Below, in pieces: positions 42,638-51,575 of a DNA stretch of 64,000 nt (position 1 is the first letter of the stretch; every line of letters begins with the position of its first letter). This DNA is from Echinimonas agarilytica (GTDB lineage Bacteria > Pseudomonadota > Gammaproteobacteria > Enterobacterales > Neiellaceae). A program made the translations under genes and the position numbers. The notes below the pieces were generated by a model. That model ran no database searches, had not been told where the DNA came from, and saw only the letters and a program-made list of their open reading frames with translations. Location of the stretch: positions 124,001-188,000 of the forward strand of contig NZ_JAMQGP010000002.1 of assembly GCF_023703465.1 (NCBI RefSeq), read 5' to 3'.

Positions 42638-43633
42638 TTATTTTTGATAAAAGTGATACACCACAGTGCGTTTATAGCCCTGGCCGGGTCTTAGTAATGC
42701 TGAAGGAAAATAGGGTTTGTTGGGGGCATCAGGGCAACCTTGGGCTTCTAAACAAATTCCACCAAATGGCTGAAATGGTGTGTCTAGGTATTGTCCAGAA
42801 TAGATCTGCAGAGAAGGTTGGTCGGTATATAGGTCGAGATGCATCCCATTTTCTGGGTTTTTTAATTGTGCTGACAGGTGATCCAGTTGTGGACGACATA
42901 ATATAAGTGCGTGATCGAAACCGCTACGCGCTTTGACAACATCATCTAAATGATCGAACACGCCTGCCAATGATTTGGCTTTCATGAAATCAAGAGATGT
43001 ACCAACGACGGAGTTGTGTAAGCCTTCTGGAATGCCATCGGAATAAATGGGCAGATATTGGTTGGCACTCATCATCAATTCTAACTGTTTGATATTGGTC
43101 GCGCCTAAATTGAAGTAAGCGTGATTACATAAATTAATGATCGTCGGCTGATTAGTTGTAGCGCTAAATTCGATTTCTATTTTACTGTCTTCGCTCAAGC
43201 TGTATTTAACCTGCACGTTCAATGTGCCTGGGTAGCCTTGGTCACCGTCTGGCGACTGCAGTAGAAAGGTGAGCTCAGTGGCTGAGCGTTGTTCTACTTG
43301 CCATACTTTTGTATGAAAGCCTCCTGGACCGCCATGCAAACTGTTGTGGCCGTCATTCAGTGGCAATTGAAATTCTTCGCCATCGATTTCAAAACGTCCT
43401 TCACAGATACGGTTGGCAAATCTGCCTGCTGTTGTGCCGATAAAAAAGGGGTCTTTTTCGTAGTCGCTGATGTTGTCGTAACTTAGTGCCAAATTGGTGA
43501 GTTGGCCGTCAATAGGAAATCGTATGGCTCCTACTCGTGCACCGAGAGGGATCAGTTCAACCTCTACTCCAGCTTTGTTTTTTAGGCAGTAAAATGACGA
43601 ATTTGAAGAGGGCGCATCAGACATGTGTGGCAT
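42638..43633 (-). CDS. galM: Aldose 1-epimerase (galactose mutarotase)
   Basis: A 331-residue GalM-family enzyme converting alpha and beta anomers of galactose or other aldoses in the cytoplasm. Family motifs are present: GRFANRI near residue 70, the catalytic His in NDGHNSLHGG, NLCNHAYFNL and the C-terminal GGICLEAQGCPDAPN with the catalytic Glu. It follows the GalR-like regulator gene by 53 bases on the same strand, so both are probably one operon. An alternative start nine bases downstream (MSDAPS) is possible. It fits galactose release by the GH27 enzyme 8 kb away. Confidence 0.92.
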   Translation of the reverse strand: MPHMSDAPSSNSSFYCLKNKAGVEVELIPLGARVGAIRFPIDGQLTNLALSYDNISDYEKDPFFIGTTAGRFANRICEGRFEIDGEEFQLPLNDGHNSLHGGPGGFHTKVWQVEQRSATELTFLLQSPDGDQGYPGTLNVQVKYSLSEDSKIEIEFSATTNQPTIINLCNHAYFNLGATNIKQLELMMSANQYLPIYSDGIPEGLHNSVVGTSLDFMKAKSLAGVFDHLDDVVKARSGFDHALILCRPQLDHLSAQLKNPENGMHLDLYTDQPSLQIYSGQYLDTPFQPFGGICLEAQGCPDAPNKPYFPSALLRPGQGYKRTVVYHFYQK

Positions 43634-43686
43634 TAGAATGGATCAGCAAGTGAAAGTGGCTGCTATTATACCGCCTAAACATAGGC

Positions 43687-44697
43687 TTATGAAAGTGATG
43701 CGTTGCTGGATGATTCACGTTTGACCAGTGTCGGTAGGTATTTATTGGTGCTGTGGAGCTCGCTCGGATGCCCCCCGACAAGACTTAGTGCAAGCTCTGC
43801 GGCGTTAATTGCCATGCGTTCGATTGGATAGCGCATAGTCGATAACTGTGGCCTGACGTAGCGGCTGAGTAACACATCATCGAATCCTACGACTGATACG
43901 TCTTGCGGAACTTTTAATCCAGCATCATGTAGGGCCTTAATGACTCCTGCGGCCATGCTGTCGTTGTAAGCAAAAATCCCAGTAAATGGAATGTTTTTGG
44001 CCAACAAAGCTTGAGTTGCAAGTTCGCCGCCCAATTGTCCTGGTGCGCCATATTCAATGGCCTCTTCTCGAAGAGACACACCAGCTTCCCCTAATTCTTC
44101 TTTAAACCCCTGAAGGCGCAACATCGGGTCGTCAATGCTGTAATCACTGGTGATACATGCAAGGTTAGTGTGGCCATTCACCAGCAAGTGCCTCGCGGCA
44201 AGCTTGCCGCCGGCAATGTTGTCTAGCCAAATGCAGCGCTCTGGGATGTCGGGTAAGTAACGGTTAATGAAAACCATACCGGGAGTGGCGACTGCAAGCT
44301 CGGTCAATTCATCATCTGACATGAATTTACTGTGCACTATCATGGCGTCGCAACGTCTTTGCAATAAAAGTTCTATTGCGGCTCGCTCTGTGCTGGCTTC
44401 AATGAGGCCAGTTGATAGCAGTAATTGCATGTTGTGCTGGCGAGCAACGGTATCAACGCCAGATGCAAGAGAGGCGTAAAAAGGGTCGGTTAGTTCGGGA
44501 ATCACAACGCCTAAAGAGGCTTCTTTTTGCATGACTAAGGCGCGAGCATTGGCATTTGGTCGATACCCAATGTCTTGCATGATTTGGAGTACCCTAGCGC
44601 GAGTTGCATCGCCTACTTTTGGACCGTTGTTGACGACACGAGATACTGTTGCGATAGAAACACCAGCTTCTTTAGCGACGTCTTTGATGGTAGGCAT
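43687..44697 (-). CDS. LacI/GalR-family transcriptional repressor
   Basis: A 336-residue regulator with an N-terminal helix-turn-helix (TIKDVAKEAGVSIATVSRVVNN) and hinge helix (NANARAL), almost identical in pattern to GalR, and a periplasmic-binding-protein-like effector domain (LGVVIPELTDPFY; GFDDVLLSRYVRPQLSTM). A galactose-type effector is suggested by its operon partner galM. Targets may include the GH27-sulfatase cluster at 49.8-56.4 kb. The perfect LacI-type palindrome found before GH3 is the only clear matching operator in the window; none was found immediately upstream of this gene. Confidence 0.88.
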   Translation of the reverse strand: MPTIKDVAKEAGVSIATVSRVVNNGPKVGDATRARVLQIMQDIGYRPNANARALVMQKEASLGVVIPELTDPFYASLASGVDTVARQHNMQLLLSTGLIEASTERAAIELLLQRRCDAMIVHSKFMSDDELTELAVATPGMVFINRYLPDIPERCIWLDNIAGGKLAARHLLVNGHTNLACITSDYSIDDPMLRLQGFKEELGEAGVSLREEAIEYGAPGQLGGELATQALLAKNIPFTGIFAYNDSMAAGVIKALHDAGLKVPQDVSVVGFDDVLLSRYVRPQLSTMRYPIERMAINAAELALSLVGGHPSELHSTNKYLPTLVKRESSSNASLS

Positions 44698-44839
44698 GGC
44701 ATTCTCATTCCGATAAATAGTAACGACTTCAGCGATTCAACATCAAGAGTCGCAATTTCCAAGGTTTTAGAATACCAATTCTTTCGTAAAAACTAAAAGT
44801 TAAGGCGACAAATGTTTGATGTTGGCGGTTTAGAAAATG

Positions 44840-45148
44840 CTATTTTTCTTTGGATTGAATAAAGCCATGGAGCGGCATGCTGACCGGAGATAGAGATTCA
44901 GCTGCTCCAATCATTTCATCATAGCTGCAATTGAATGTGAGCTCTGCATAATCGATGGATGCTTCGCTTAAAAGTGCTTTGACTTGATCGATGCTTCTAA
45001 AATGAAAGGGTCTTCGATCGGCACCTACAATTGTACGGGGAACGCCGTCCACCAAGAGGGAGACGATGTAGTAGCCTTCTTGAGACATCAAGGATGCGCG
45101 TTCGATCACGCTTGGAAATTCATCTGGATTAGCTATGCAATAACTCAT
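44840..45148 (-). CDS. DUF6482-like small protein
   Basis: A protein of about 102 residues. The end segment SYDEMIGAAES, preceded by a strand-helix pattern (YYIVSLLVDG, FRSIDQVKALL), fits the DUF6482 family of small gammaproteobacterial proteins with no known function. ATG 45148 is selected; an in-frame TTG 21 bases farther out is possible, and neither has a good ribosome site. It lies between the folE terminator and the galR-like gene on the same strand. Confidence 0.55.
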   Translation of the reverse strand: MSYCIANPDEFPSVIERASLMSQEGYYIVSLLVDGVPRTIVGADRRPFHFRSIDQVKALLSEASIDYAELTFNCSYDEMIGAAESLSPVSMPLHGFIQSKEK

Positions 45149-45226
45149 ATAAACACTCAGTATTTGCAAAGGATTTGTAAAGATTTACGGGTTTAGCATA
45201 TGAAACGATCGGTCTTATAAAAAGAT

Positions 45227-45250
45227 AAAAAGCCTCCGAGGAGGCTTTTT
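45227..45250 (-). terminator. Terminator after folE
   Basis: AAAAAGCCTC and GAGGCTTTTT form a perfect 10-bp stem around CGAG, 22 bases after the folE stop on the minus strand; the A/T arms give T-runs in both directions. Confidence 0.85.
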
Positions 45251-45272
45251 ATCTAAACCGTGTCAACATCGG

Positions 45273-45914
45273 TTACTTCGACAAAAACTCAGCGCGAGTT
45301 TTGGCATTGCTTTTAAACACACCACCAAGTGCGGTTGTTTGTGTATGCGAATTTGCATCCATCACTCCGCGAGACTTTACGCAGTAGTGCACGGCATCAA
45401 TCGTGACCGCAACATCTTTGGTTTCCAATAAAGTTTGCAATGCGATGAGTATTTGACGAGTGAGGCGCTCTTGAACTTGGGGGCGTTGCGCAAAGAAGCG
45501 AACGATGCGATTTATTTTGGATAAGCCAATGACCTTATTTCCTGGGATGTAAGCAACGGTGGCTGAGCCATCGATTGTCACAAAGTGATGCTCACAAGTG
45601 CTCGTCACTCCGATGCCAACGACTTTGACCATTTCGTCCACACCCATTTTGTTATCAATCTGAGTGACCTTGGGGAAATTGGCATAATCAAGACCGCTAA
45701 ACACCTCATCCACATACATTTTTGCAATGCGGTGTGGCGTCTCCATCAAGCTGTCGTCGGTCAGGTCTAACCCTAATGCATCAACAACTTGCGTCATCAA
45801 TTCACGAATTCGTTGATATTTCTCATCACGGTTTAAACCGTTCTCTACTAATGGGGTCTCGAGACCGCGCTCCAGCAATGCTTGTTTAACTGCAGCAGCT
45901 TCCTTTGACAGCAT
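45273..45914 (-). CDS. folE: GTP cyclohydrolase I (type FolE1)
   Basis: A 213-residue cytoplasmic enzyme that opens GTP to 7,8-dihydroneopterin triphosphate, the first step of folate and tetrahydropterin synthesis. The zinc and catalytic motifs are visible: [38 protein letters not shown] and [12 protein letters not shown]. Length and sequence match the E. coli-type homodecamer. It diverges from folM across about 195 bases, an arrangement that fits tetrahydromonapterin formation (FolE, FolX, FolM); folX is not in the window. Confidence 0.96.
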   Translation of the reverse strand: MLSKEAAAVKQALLERGLETPLVENGLNRDEKYQRIRELMTQVVDALGLDLTDDSLMETPHRIAKMYVDEVFSGLDYANFPKVTQIDNKMGVDEMVKVVGIGVTSTCEHHFVTIDGSATVAYIPGNKVIGLSKINRIVRFFAQRPQVQERLTRQILIALQTLLETKDVAVTIDAVHYCVKSRGVMDANSHTQTTALGGVFKSNAKTRAEFLSK

Positions 45915-46108
45915 CTTTTATTCTCTTTTCTGTAATTGTGTATTTGCTTACGCTGATAAATGGCTTTTAGATTCACACTGAAGATATGGATTTAGCTAGA
46001 TATTTCAGGCAAAACTAATAGCACAGTGTAACCTATATTATTCGCATCGAGCGATCCGAACGTTAGAACATGAAGTAAGACATAATTAAATTGAGGTGAA
46101 ATAAATCA

Positions 46109-46825
46109 ATGCAAGCAGCTATCGTGATCACAGGCGCAGCACAAAGAGTGGGTCTTGCGCTGGCCAAATCGTTTGTGAGCGAGGGCCACAAGGTGATTGT
46201 GAGTTATCGAACGCTCAGGCCTGGTATCAAAGAATTACAACAACTTGGGGTTGTATGTATTCAAGCCGACTTTGAGCAACAACAAGACATTGATGCCTTT
46301 ATTGTTGCTGTGAAAAATCAATGCTGTTCGATTCGTTTATTGGTTCATAACGCAAGTGATTGGTTGGCGGAACGCTCGGATTTGGCGCCCAATATTGTGT
46401 TTCAACGAATGATGCAAATTCATGCCAATGTACCTTATCAATTGACTCAGGCATTGGCTGACTATCTCAAAGCTGATGGCGGTGGAGACGTGATCGCGAT
46501 GACTGATTTTGTCGCAGGTTCGGGCAGTAAGAAACATGTTGCTTACGCGGCCAGCAAAGCTGCGCTGGAGAATATGGTGAAGTCATTTGCGAGTTTGTAC
46601 TCACCCACTGTAAAAGTAAACGGAATCGCGCCAGGGTTGCTCATGTTCAACCTTGACGATGATGAAGCATACAAAGCCAAGGCGTTGAGTAAGTCTCTGC
46701 TAGGAAATGAACCTGGCGCGCAAGTCGTGATAGATTCAGTGGCGTACTTAATGAATTCAACTTACCTTACCGGGCATATTTTAGCCTTGGACGGTGGCCG
46801 AAGTTTAGCTCAAAAAAATACTTAA
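46109..46825 (+). CDS. folM: Dihydromonapterin reductase / short-chain dehydrogenase FolM
   Basis: A 238-residue SDR protein with an NADP site GAAQRVGLALAKSF, the catalytic Tyr-Lys as YAASKAA, and the NGIAPGLL block. The GAAQRxG variant of the Rossmann motif and the divergent folE point to FolM, which reduces dihydromonapterin to tetrahydromonapterin, a cofactor of phenylalanine hydroxylase in many Gammaproteobacteria. It has a GAGGTG ribosome site. Pteridine reductase activity on dihydrofolate is possible as well. Confidence 0.85.
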   Translation: MQAAIVITGAAQRVGLALAKSFVSEGHKVIVSYRTLRPGIKELQQLGVVCIQADFEQQQDIDAFIVAVKNQCCSIRLLVHNASDWLAERSDLAPNIVFQRMMQIHANVPYQLTQALADYLKADGGGDVIAMTDFVAGSGSKKHVAYAASKAALENMVKSFASLYSPTVKVNGIAPGLLMFNLDDDEAYKAKALSKSLLGNEPGAQVVIDSVAYLMNSTYLTGHILALDGGRSLAQKNT

Positions 46826-46943
46826 ACTTGACATAAATTGCTGTGAATACAACGCATACAGTCTAATCTTTAATAGCTAGATTCATCACAAATTTAAAAA
46901 TGCAGGCTATAGACCTGCCAAGCACACAGACGAGAGATAAACC

Positions 46944-47246
46944 ATGAATAAAAAATTAACCCGCAGGGATTTCCTGACGTACACTGGATACGGGCTGATT
47001 GCTGTTTCTGCTCCAAGCTTAGTGTCTAAAGCCGCAGTGGCAGCGGAAGGCGAAAAAATTAAGCTTGATGACCCTATTGCAAGTGCTTTGGGCTACGTTC
47101 AAGTGACTCCAAATTCAGAACAAAATTGCGATAATTGCATGCACGCCAAAGGTGATGTTGGTGCAGACTGGCGTCCTTGTGCATTATTCCAAAATAAACT
47201 TGTTGAAAAAAATGCTTGGTGTAAAGGCTGGGTGGCTGCTGGTTAA
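46944..47246 (+). CDS. High-potential iron-sulfur protein (HiPIP)
   Basis: A 100-residue periplasmic electron carrier. The Tat signal is clear (TRRDFLTYTGY) and cleavage near AVAA is expected. The mature part has the four 4Fe-4S ligands: CDNC, C before ALFQNK, and C before KGWVAAG, with the family pattern CxxC...C...C. HiPIPs accept electrons from the bc1 complex or reduce terminal oxidases or reductases. It stands alone, with an upstream ribosome site GAGAGATAA. Confidence 0.92.
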   Translation: MNKKLTRRDFLTYTGYGLIAVSAPSLVSKAAVAAEGEKIKLDDPIASALGYVQVTPNSEQNCDNCMHAKGDVGADWRPCALFQNKLVEKNAWCKGWVAAG

Positions 47247-47267
47247 TACTAGCTTCGTTTTTGTATT

Positions 47268-47301
47268 GATAGCCCTTTACTCAAGAAACCAAGGGGCTAT
47301 C
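47268..47301. terminator. Possible hairpin between convergent genes
   Basis: GATAGCCCTT pairs with AAGGGGCTATC with one bulged base. It lies 21 bases after HiPIP, but there is no T-run on either strand, so function as an intrinsic terminator is uncertain. Confidence 0.45.
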
Positions 47302-47309
47302 AGCCCATG

Positions 47310-47693
47310 TTAAAACGACAGCCCAATGAGTAGTGCTACGAGCAATGCGTGTGGCATCATGATAGTTGGGCGCAAAGCGCTAATTGCATAACCTTGCAAC
47401 AAGCCAATTGCACCTGGGCGATTACGTTGCCAATGTGTGTGCAAATTCATACCGCTACATTCTCCAGATTCTAACACCATCAGTCGATCTCCAATGCGCA
47501 GCTGAAATGTCTTCCAAATGGCATCCAACCCCCAAAAGAACAAAGCGAAAGCAACTGCGTTGATGACGTTAGTTTGAGCGAAGTAAAAACTGGTTGCGCC
47601 ACTGACTATTTTTAACACCAAAGACATGCGTTCATAATCATGAAATTGCTGCTGTAAGGTTTGCCACTCCATTGCATTCAGTTGATCGCTCAC
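47310..47693 (-). CDS. Small inner-membrane protein, unknown function
   Basis: A 127-residue protein with three or four predicted membrane segments (about residues 24-60, and 98-127) separated by a soluble stretch IGDRLMVLESGECSG. I do not recognise the family. The GTG start at 47693 overlaps the stop of the NADAR gene (GTGA), so translation of the two is coupled. This implies a shared role, but nothing in the sequence identifies it. Confidence 0.7.
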   Translation of the reverse strand: MSDQLNAMEWQTLQQQFHDYERMSLVLKIVSGATSFYFAQTNVINAVAFALFFWGLDAIWKTFQLRIGDRLMVLESGECSGMNLHTHWQRNRPGAIGLLQGYAISALRPTIMMPHALLVALLIGLSF

Positions 47694-48157
47694 GATTGTT
47701 CTTCCTTTAATTTAGCGCGTACATTCATCAGAACTTGTCCGTATTGGTTTTCTCCTCGGCGGTCTCTGCCGCAGCCCCAATAAAAGTCATAACTGCTGTT
47801 TTCGACAATTTTTTGATCATCTGTTGCCAATAGTTTTTCGGCAATATCTGGATGAGTTCGCGCCTTGATGTACACGCCTCGGGTCATGATCACTACTTGT
47901 ACTGACTTCCAATCTTTGCGTTTAGGCTTGAACCATCGAGATCCAAGCTTTGCCGCTAACTCAGGTGTTTCTGATTGACGAATACGTTCTTGCTCAGCTT
48001 CGTTGTCGTATTTCATCGCTTGAAAATAGTGTTCAACAGTGGGCCAGGTTTTGCCTTCAAGCTCAAAAGGGTAAGCGGAATAAGCGCTGAGTGGTTCAGC
48101 GTGATCGGTGCGAGAAAGGTAGAGATCGAGTTCGGAGTCATCGTGAACAAAAAACAT
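47690..48157 (-). CDS. NADAR-family N-glycosidase (YbiA-like)
   Basis: A 155-residue NADAR domain protein. Family landmarks are PTVEHYFQAMKY, LGSRWFKPKRKDW and the end YWGCGRDRRGENQYGQVLM. YbiA hydrolyses reactive riboflavin-pathway intermediates, and some NADAR proteins remove ADP-ribose from guanine. The start at 48157 (MFFVHDDS) is chosen because the family begins here; upstream codons run through the terminator of the neighbouring gene. Its stop overlaps the following membrane-protein start. Confidence 0.88.
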   Translation of the reverse strand: MFFVHDDSELDLYLSRTDHAEPLSAYSAYPFELEGKTWPTVEHYFQAMKYDNEAEQERIRQSETPELAAKLGSRWFKPKRKDWKSVQVVIMTRGVYIKARTHPDIAEKLLATDDQKIVENSSYDFYWGCGRDRRGENQYGQVLMNVRAKLKEEQS

Positions 48158-48235
48158 GATGTGAATTGCCTGAATATTTTTTATGAATGTACCACTGTGA
48201 GGCGGTGCCGCCAAGTCTTGCTGTTGGGATATAAA

Positions 48236-48257
48236 AAACGCCGCATAGGCGGCGTTT
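48236..48257 (-). terminator. Terminator after DUF4136 lipoprotein gene
   Basis: AAACGCCGC and GCGGCGTTT form a perfect 9-bp stem around ATAG, and the minus strand continues with a T-run. It separates the DUF4136 gene from NADAR. Confidence 0.85.
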
Positions 48258-48276
48258 AAACAATATTTATTGCAGT

Positions 48277-48858
48277 TTATTGCGCTGCAGGGCCCCAAGT
48301 GGGAACCAGAGAAAATAATGCATTCACATATTCGTTTGCGACAACAATGTTTTCATCAGCAGTTGAGCGTTCGTTGATTTTCTTTTTGCCGATACCGCGC
48401 CAAATAATGTTATTGGAGCGACGATCAACAAGATCGATGAGTAATTGACCTTCGGTGTACTGTTGTACATCAATGTCATTGCCCATGCCTACACCCATTC
48501 CTCCATAACGATAGCGTCCATAGTAGCCATAATTCATTGTTGTATTGTAGCTACGGATGCGAGTCTTATCTTTCGAAGCAAGGTGGAATGACACGAGTAC
48601 ATCCGCTTCTTCTCGCGAAACTTGGGTTAGGCCTTTATTGGTCAGACTATCTACAATCGACTTTGTAATGCGTTGCTCAGCCAAGCTAGCACCGGGTTGG
48701 CCATTGTAGGTATCGTTATTGATTGGAACCATGTAAAACGATCGTATACTGAGAAAATCATAGTCCTCAGCATAGTCCGAATTGACGTTCGGCTTTGATG
48801 CACAACCAGCCGCTAATATAGCAATCGCTGCAATAGCAGCTGTAAGAAACTTTTTCAT
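48277..48858 (-). CDS. DUF4136 family lipoprotein
   Basis: A 193-residue lipoprotein with a signal peptide ending LAAGC (Cys near residue 19). It follows the DUF4136 plan: SDYAEDYDFLSIRSFYM, AEQRITKSIVDSLTNKGLTQVS, ADVLVSFHLASKD and the strand GQLLIDLVDRRSNNIIWRG. A Tyr/Gly-rich central loop (MNYGYYGRYRYGGMGVGMG) is present. The function of this outer-membrane-associated family is unknown. It is monocistronic, ending at a strong terminator. Confidence 0.85.
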   Translation of the reverse strand: MKKFLTAAIAAIAILAAGCASKPNVNSDYAEDYDFLSIRSFYMVPINNDTYNGQPGASLAEQRITKSIVDSLTNKGLTQVSREEADVLVSFHLASKDKTRIRSYNTTMNYGYYGRYRYGGMGVGMGNDIDVQQYTEGQLLIDLVDRRSNNIIWRGIGKKKINERSTADENIVVANEYVNALFSLVPTWGPAAQ

Positions 48859-49144
48859 TCAAATACCTTTGTCCATAAACAGTCAGTTTGTAAGTTGCTT
48901 CTAGATAATTATAGTCTGTTGCGAGGCCTAAAGATCAACCACTTGGCAACAATTTTAGCCTAAGTGAGAAGTTTGTTCAGTGAAAACTCCATTAACTCAT
49001 TTATATTTATTAAGTAAATGTTTTTATAAGTCGATATGATGGTTTTTTGAGCTGTTTGTGGGGTGTTTAATCGAGAGTGAATGTACAACGGTGCGCCATT
49101 CAAATGAGTTATCTTTTTTATAAACTAAATGGACAGGAGTCAAT

Positions 49145-49423
49145 ATGACTGTGACCCGAATCAACGAGTTTCAAGCTGCAGAAGGAAAGGCAGAAGAACT
49201 ATTTAATTTTCTTACGTCATTGATGTCATCTATTTCGTCGTCTAAAGGGTGTTTATCGTGCGAATTGCTGCGACACACTGAATCAAGTCGTCAGTTTTTA
49301 GTGATCGAAAAGTGGCAAAGTGTTGAAGAGCATCAGGCCTCTGTGCAGAGTTTTCCAAAACAGGAAATGCAGTTAGCAATGCAGTTTTTGGGAGCAGCAC
49401 CTAAAGGAAATTACTACTTCTGA
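49145..49423 (+). CDS. Antibiotic biosynthesis monooxygenase (ABM) domain protein
   Basis: A 92-residue ferredoxin-like alpha/beta protein of the ABM superfamily, starting VTRINEFQAAEGKAEELFNFL and containing GCLSCELLRHTESSRQFLVIEKWQS. Such dimers include quinol monooxygenases (YgiN-like) and haem-degrading enzymes, though many members have no known activity. A GGAG site precedes the ATG. It is monocistronic with a weak terminator 38 bases downstream. Confidence 0.8.
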   Translation: MTVTRINEFQAAEGKAEELFNFLTSLMSSISSSKGCLSCELLRHTESSRQFLVIEKWQSVEEHQASVQSFPKQEMQLAMQFLGAAPKGNYYF

Positions 49424-49803
49424 GTCTAAACTTCGGGTCTCAGGTTTGCGTTAAATCCGTCCTGCTGCATCTAGCTTTACAGCAGGTTTTGGCGGGCGGT
49501 TACCCTTCTCAATTTCTTTCTAGTCCTTGTGTATTAGACGAACTGTTGTGGTGTTTTGTGTTCGTTTTGGCAATATTTTGCTTTAAAAAAATATTCCAAT
49601 GCCTCTCTATAGGCTGATGTGGCGCGTTTTCAGCGGTATAAGGTAGCTGAACACATGGATTAATTGGCTTCATATTTTCTGTGTGATTTAGCTCAAGCTT
49701 TTACATTTTCAAACACGCGAGAATCGCTCCCGCAGTGAAGGTGGATTTTCATATTCGCTGACAAAAAATATAACCGCGCTTAACTATAGGGACCTCCAAA
49801 CGG
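49424..49803. promoter_or_regulatory. Intergenic region before the SSS symporter cluster
   Basis: No gene is seen. The left part holds a possible terminator: CCTGCTG at 49461-49467 with CAGCAGG at 49480-49486 and TTTT after it. The remaining 300 bases presumably carry the promoter and operators of the SSS-GH27-sulfatase cluster. I searched for a LacI/GalR palindrome like the one before GH3 and saw only imperfect matches. Confidence 0.5.
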
Positions 49804-51546
49804 ATGGAAAATATCAGTGTAGATTTTGGCGTACTCGATTGGGTCGCATTCTTTGGCTATTTCATACTGCTGTCGTCTATTGGCTACTTTGCAGGCAAAA
49901 GTCATTCTCGTGATAACTCTGGCGACTACTTTTTGGCAGGCCGAACCTTGCCTTGGTATGTTGTTGGTAGTTCATACATTGCAGCAAACATTTCAACCGA
50001 TGCATTTATCGGAATGGTGGGTTCAGCAATGTTGTTTGGCATTGTCGTTGCTACGCCCGAGTGGAGCTCCGTCATTGCATTTACGTTCTTGATTTGGATT
50101 TTTATTCCATTCCTATTGAGCGCAAAGGTATTCACGACTCCAGAATTCTTGGAAAAACGCTTTAACCCTCAAATGCGTTTTTTCTTTGCATTAGTCACCA
50201 TCATAACCAACGTGGTTGCCTTTTTGGCCGCTACCATTTATGGCTCGGCACTGCTCATTAACGGCCTCTTCGGAATAGATATTATTACCGCTATTTTGTT
50301 GATTTCTGCCATGACTGGTTTGTGGTCGATTTGGGGCGGACTTAAATCGGTTGCTTGGATGGATTTACTGACGGTTATCATCATGATTGCAGGCGGTATT
50401 AGCGTTACTGTCTTTGGTTTAATGTACTTGTCTGAAACAGGTTCGATAGTCGACGGTTTTGGCGTCATGGTTGAGCGTAACTTAGCGACCTATGGCGATT
50501 GGAAGACCGCTGTAGACTCGAACATTGGCAATTTACTTTACGGTGGAACTGACACCGACACATACAACCGCTTGTCAGTAATTCAGCCGCTAAACCATGT
50601 GACAAACCCTTGGACGCACTGGATCTTCTCGTTCTTCTTTATTGGTTTGTGGTACACGGTAATCAACCAATTCATGATTCAACGTGTATTGGGTGCCAAA
50701 AATATTTGGCACGCTCGTATGGGGATTAACCTCGCGTCAATCATCAAACTGATTTTGCCATTCTTCCTTGTACTACCAGGTCTCATTTGGTTTGCCGCTC
50801 GGCCAGACGTGATGTTGGGAACGTGGGATGAAGTAAAACCTGCGGCTGACATGACTTATATCCACATGATTAAGGAACTGATTCCGACTTTTGTGAAGGG
50901 TATTTTGTTGGCTGCTTTGTTTGGTGCTGCACAATCCACTGTGAGTGCTGTTCTGGCATCGACCTACACCATCTTTACTATCGATTTCTACAAAAACTTG
51001 ATTGATAAAGAAGCTTCTGAAAAGCGTCAAGTTCATGTAGGCATGATTTCAGGCATCGTATTTTTGTTGATAGCAGTGGCGCTGGCCATCTTCATTACAG
51101 ACTTGAAAATTAGTTTGTTCATCTATACGCAAGAGCTTTATACCTTCTTCGCTCCTCCGTTTTCAGCTGTGTTTTTGCTCGGAATTTTGTGGAAGCGAGT
51201 CAATGGTAAAGGCGCATTCACTGCGTGTGTTCTGGGCTTTGCTTTAGGCATTACGGTGAAGATCCTTGCTTCAAACGGCATGGTACCTGACTGGTTAGAG
51301 TCATATGCAAACCAAGGTTTATTGAACTGGGCGTTCTGTATGGTGACTTGTACGGTTGTAAGCTTGATGACTGCGGCACCTCGCCCTGATCAAGTGACAG
51401 ATAACCTTACATTCAACTGGCGCAACATGAACATTTTTGAAGGTACTGGCGGTGTTTGGTACAAGAATGTGACCTTCTGGTGGGGCTTGAGCGTGTTCGG
51501 TATGTGCGCCATTGCTTTTATTTTCTCTGTAGTACTTCGTCCTTAA
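49804..51546 (+). CDS. Sodium:sugar symporter (SSS family, SGLT-like)
   Basis: A 580-residue inner-membrane symporter with about 14 helices. SSS motifs are visible: FLAGRTLPWYVVGSSYIAANIS near the N-terminus, GLWSIWGGLKSVAWMDLLT in the middle, and FGAAQSTVSAVLASTYTIFTIDFYK in the conserved core. Close in pattern to vSGLT-type galactose/glucose transporters, so galactose or a related monosaccharide is the likely cargo. It starts a same-strand cluster with GH27 (29 bases on), a beta-helix hydrolase and a sulfatase. Confidence 0.92.
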   Translation: MENISVDFGVLDWVAFFGYFILLSSIGYFAGKSHSRDNSGDYFLAGRTLPWYVVGSSYIAANISTDAFIGMVGSAMLFGIVVATPEWSSVIAFTFLIWIFIPFLLSAKVFTTPEFLEKRFNPQMRFFFALVTIITNVVAFLAATIYGSALLINGLFGIDIITAILLISAMTGLWSIWGGLKSVAWMDLLTVIIMIAGGISVTVFGLMYLSETGSIVDGFGVMVERNLATYGDWKTAVDSNIGNLLYGGTDTDTYNRLSVIQPLNHVTNPWTHWIFSFFFIGLWYTVINQFMIQRVLGAKNIWHARMGINLASIIKLILPFFLVLPGLIWFAARPDVMLGTWDEVKPAADMTYIHMIKELIPTFVKGILLAALFGAAQSTVSAVLASTYTIFTIDFYKNLIDKEASEKRQVHVGMISGIVFLLIAVALAIFITDLKISLFIYTQELYTFFAPPFSAVFLLGILWKRVNGKGAFTACVLGFALGITVKILASNGMVPDWLESYANQGLLNWAFCMVTCTVVSLMTAAPRPDQVTDNLTFNWRNMNIFEGTGGVWYKNVTFWWGLSVFGMCAIAFIFSVVLRP

Positions 51547-51575
51547 ATTAGTGTTTATCTAGGATTAATATTTTT

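Noticed and set aside
46829-46870. TTGACA promoter-like hexamer before the HiPIP gene
   Set aside because: No acceptable -10 element lies 16-18 bases downstream.
49590-49780. LacI/GalR operators upstream of the SSS symporter
   Set aside because: Only imperfect half-sites were seen; no palindrome with a central CG comparable to the one before GH3.
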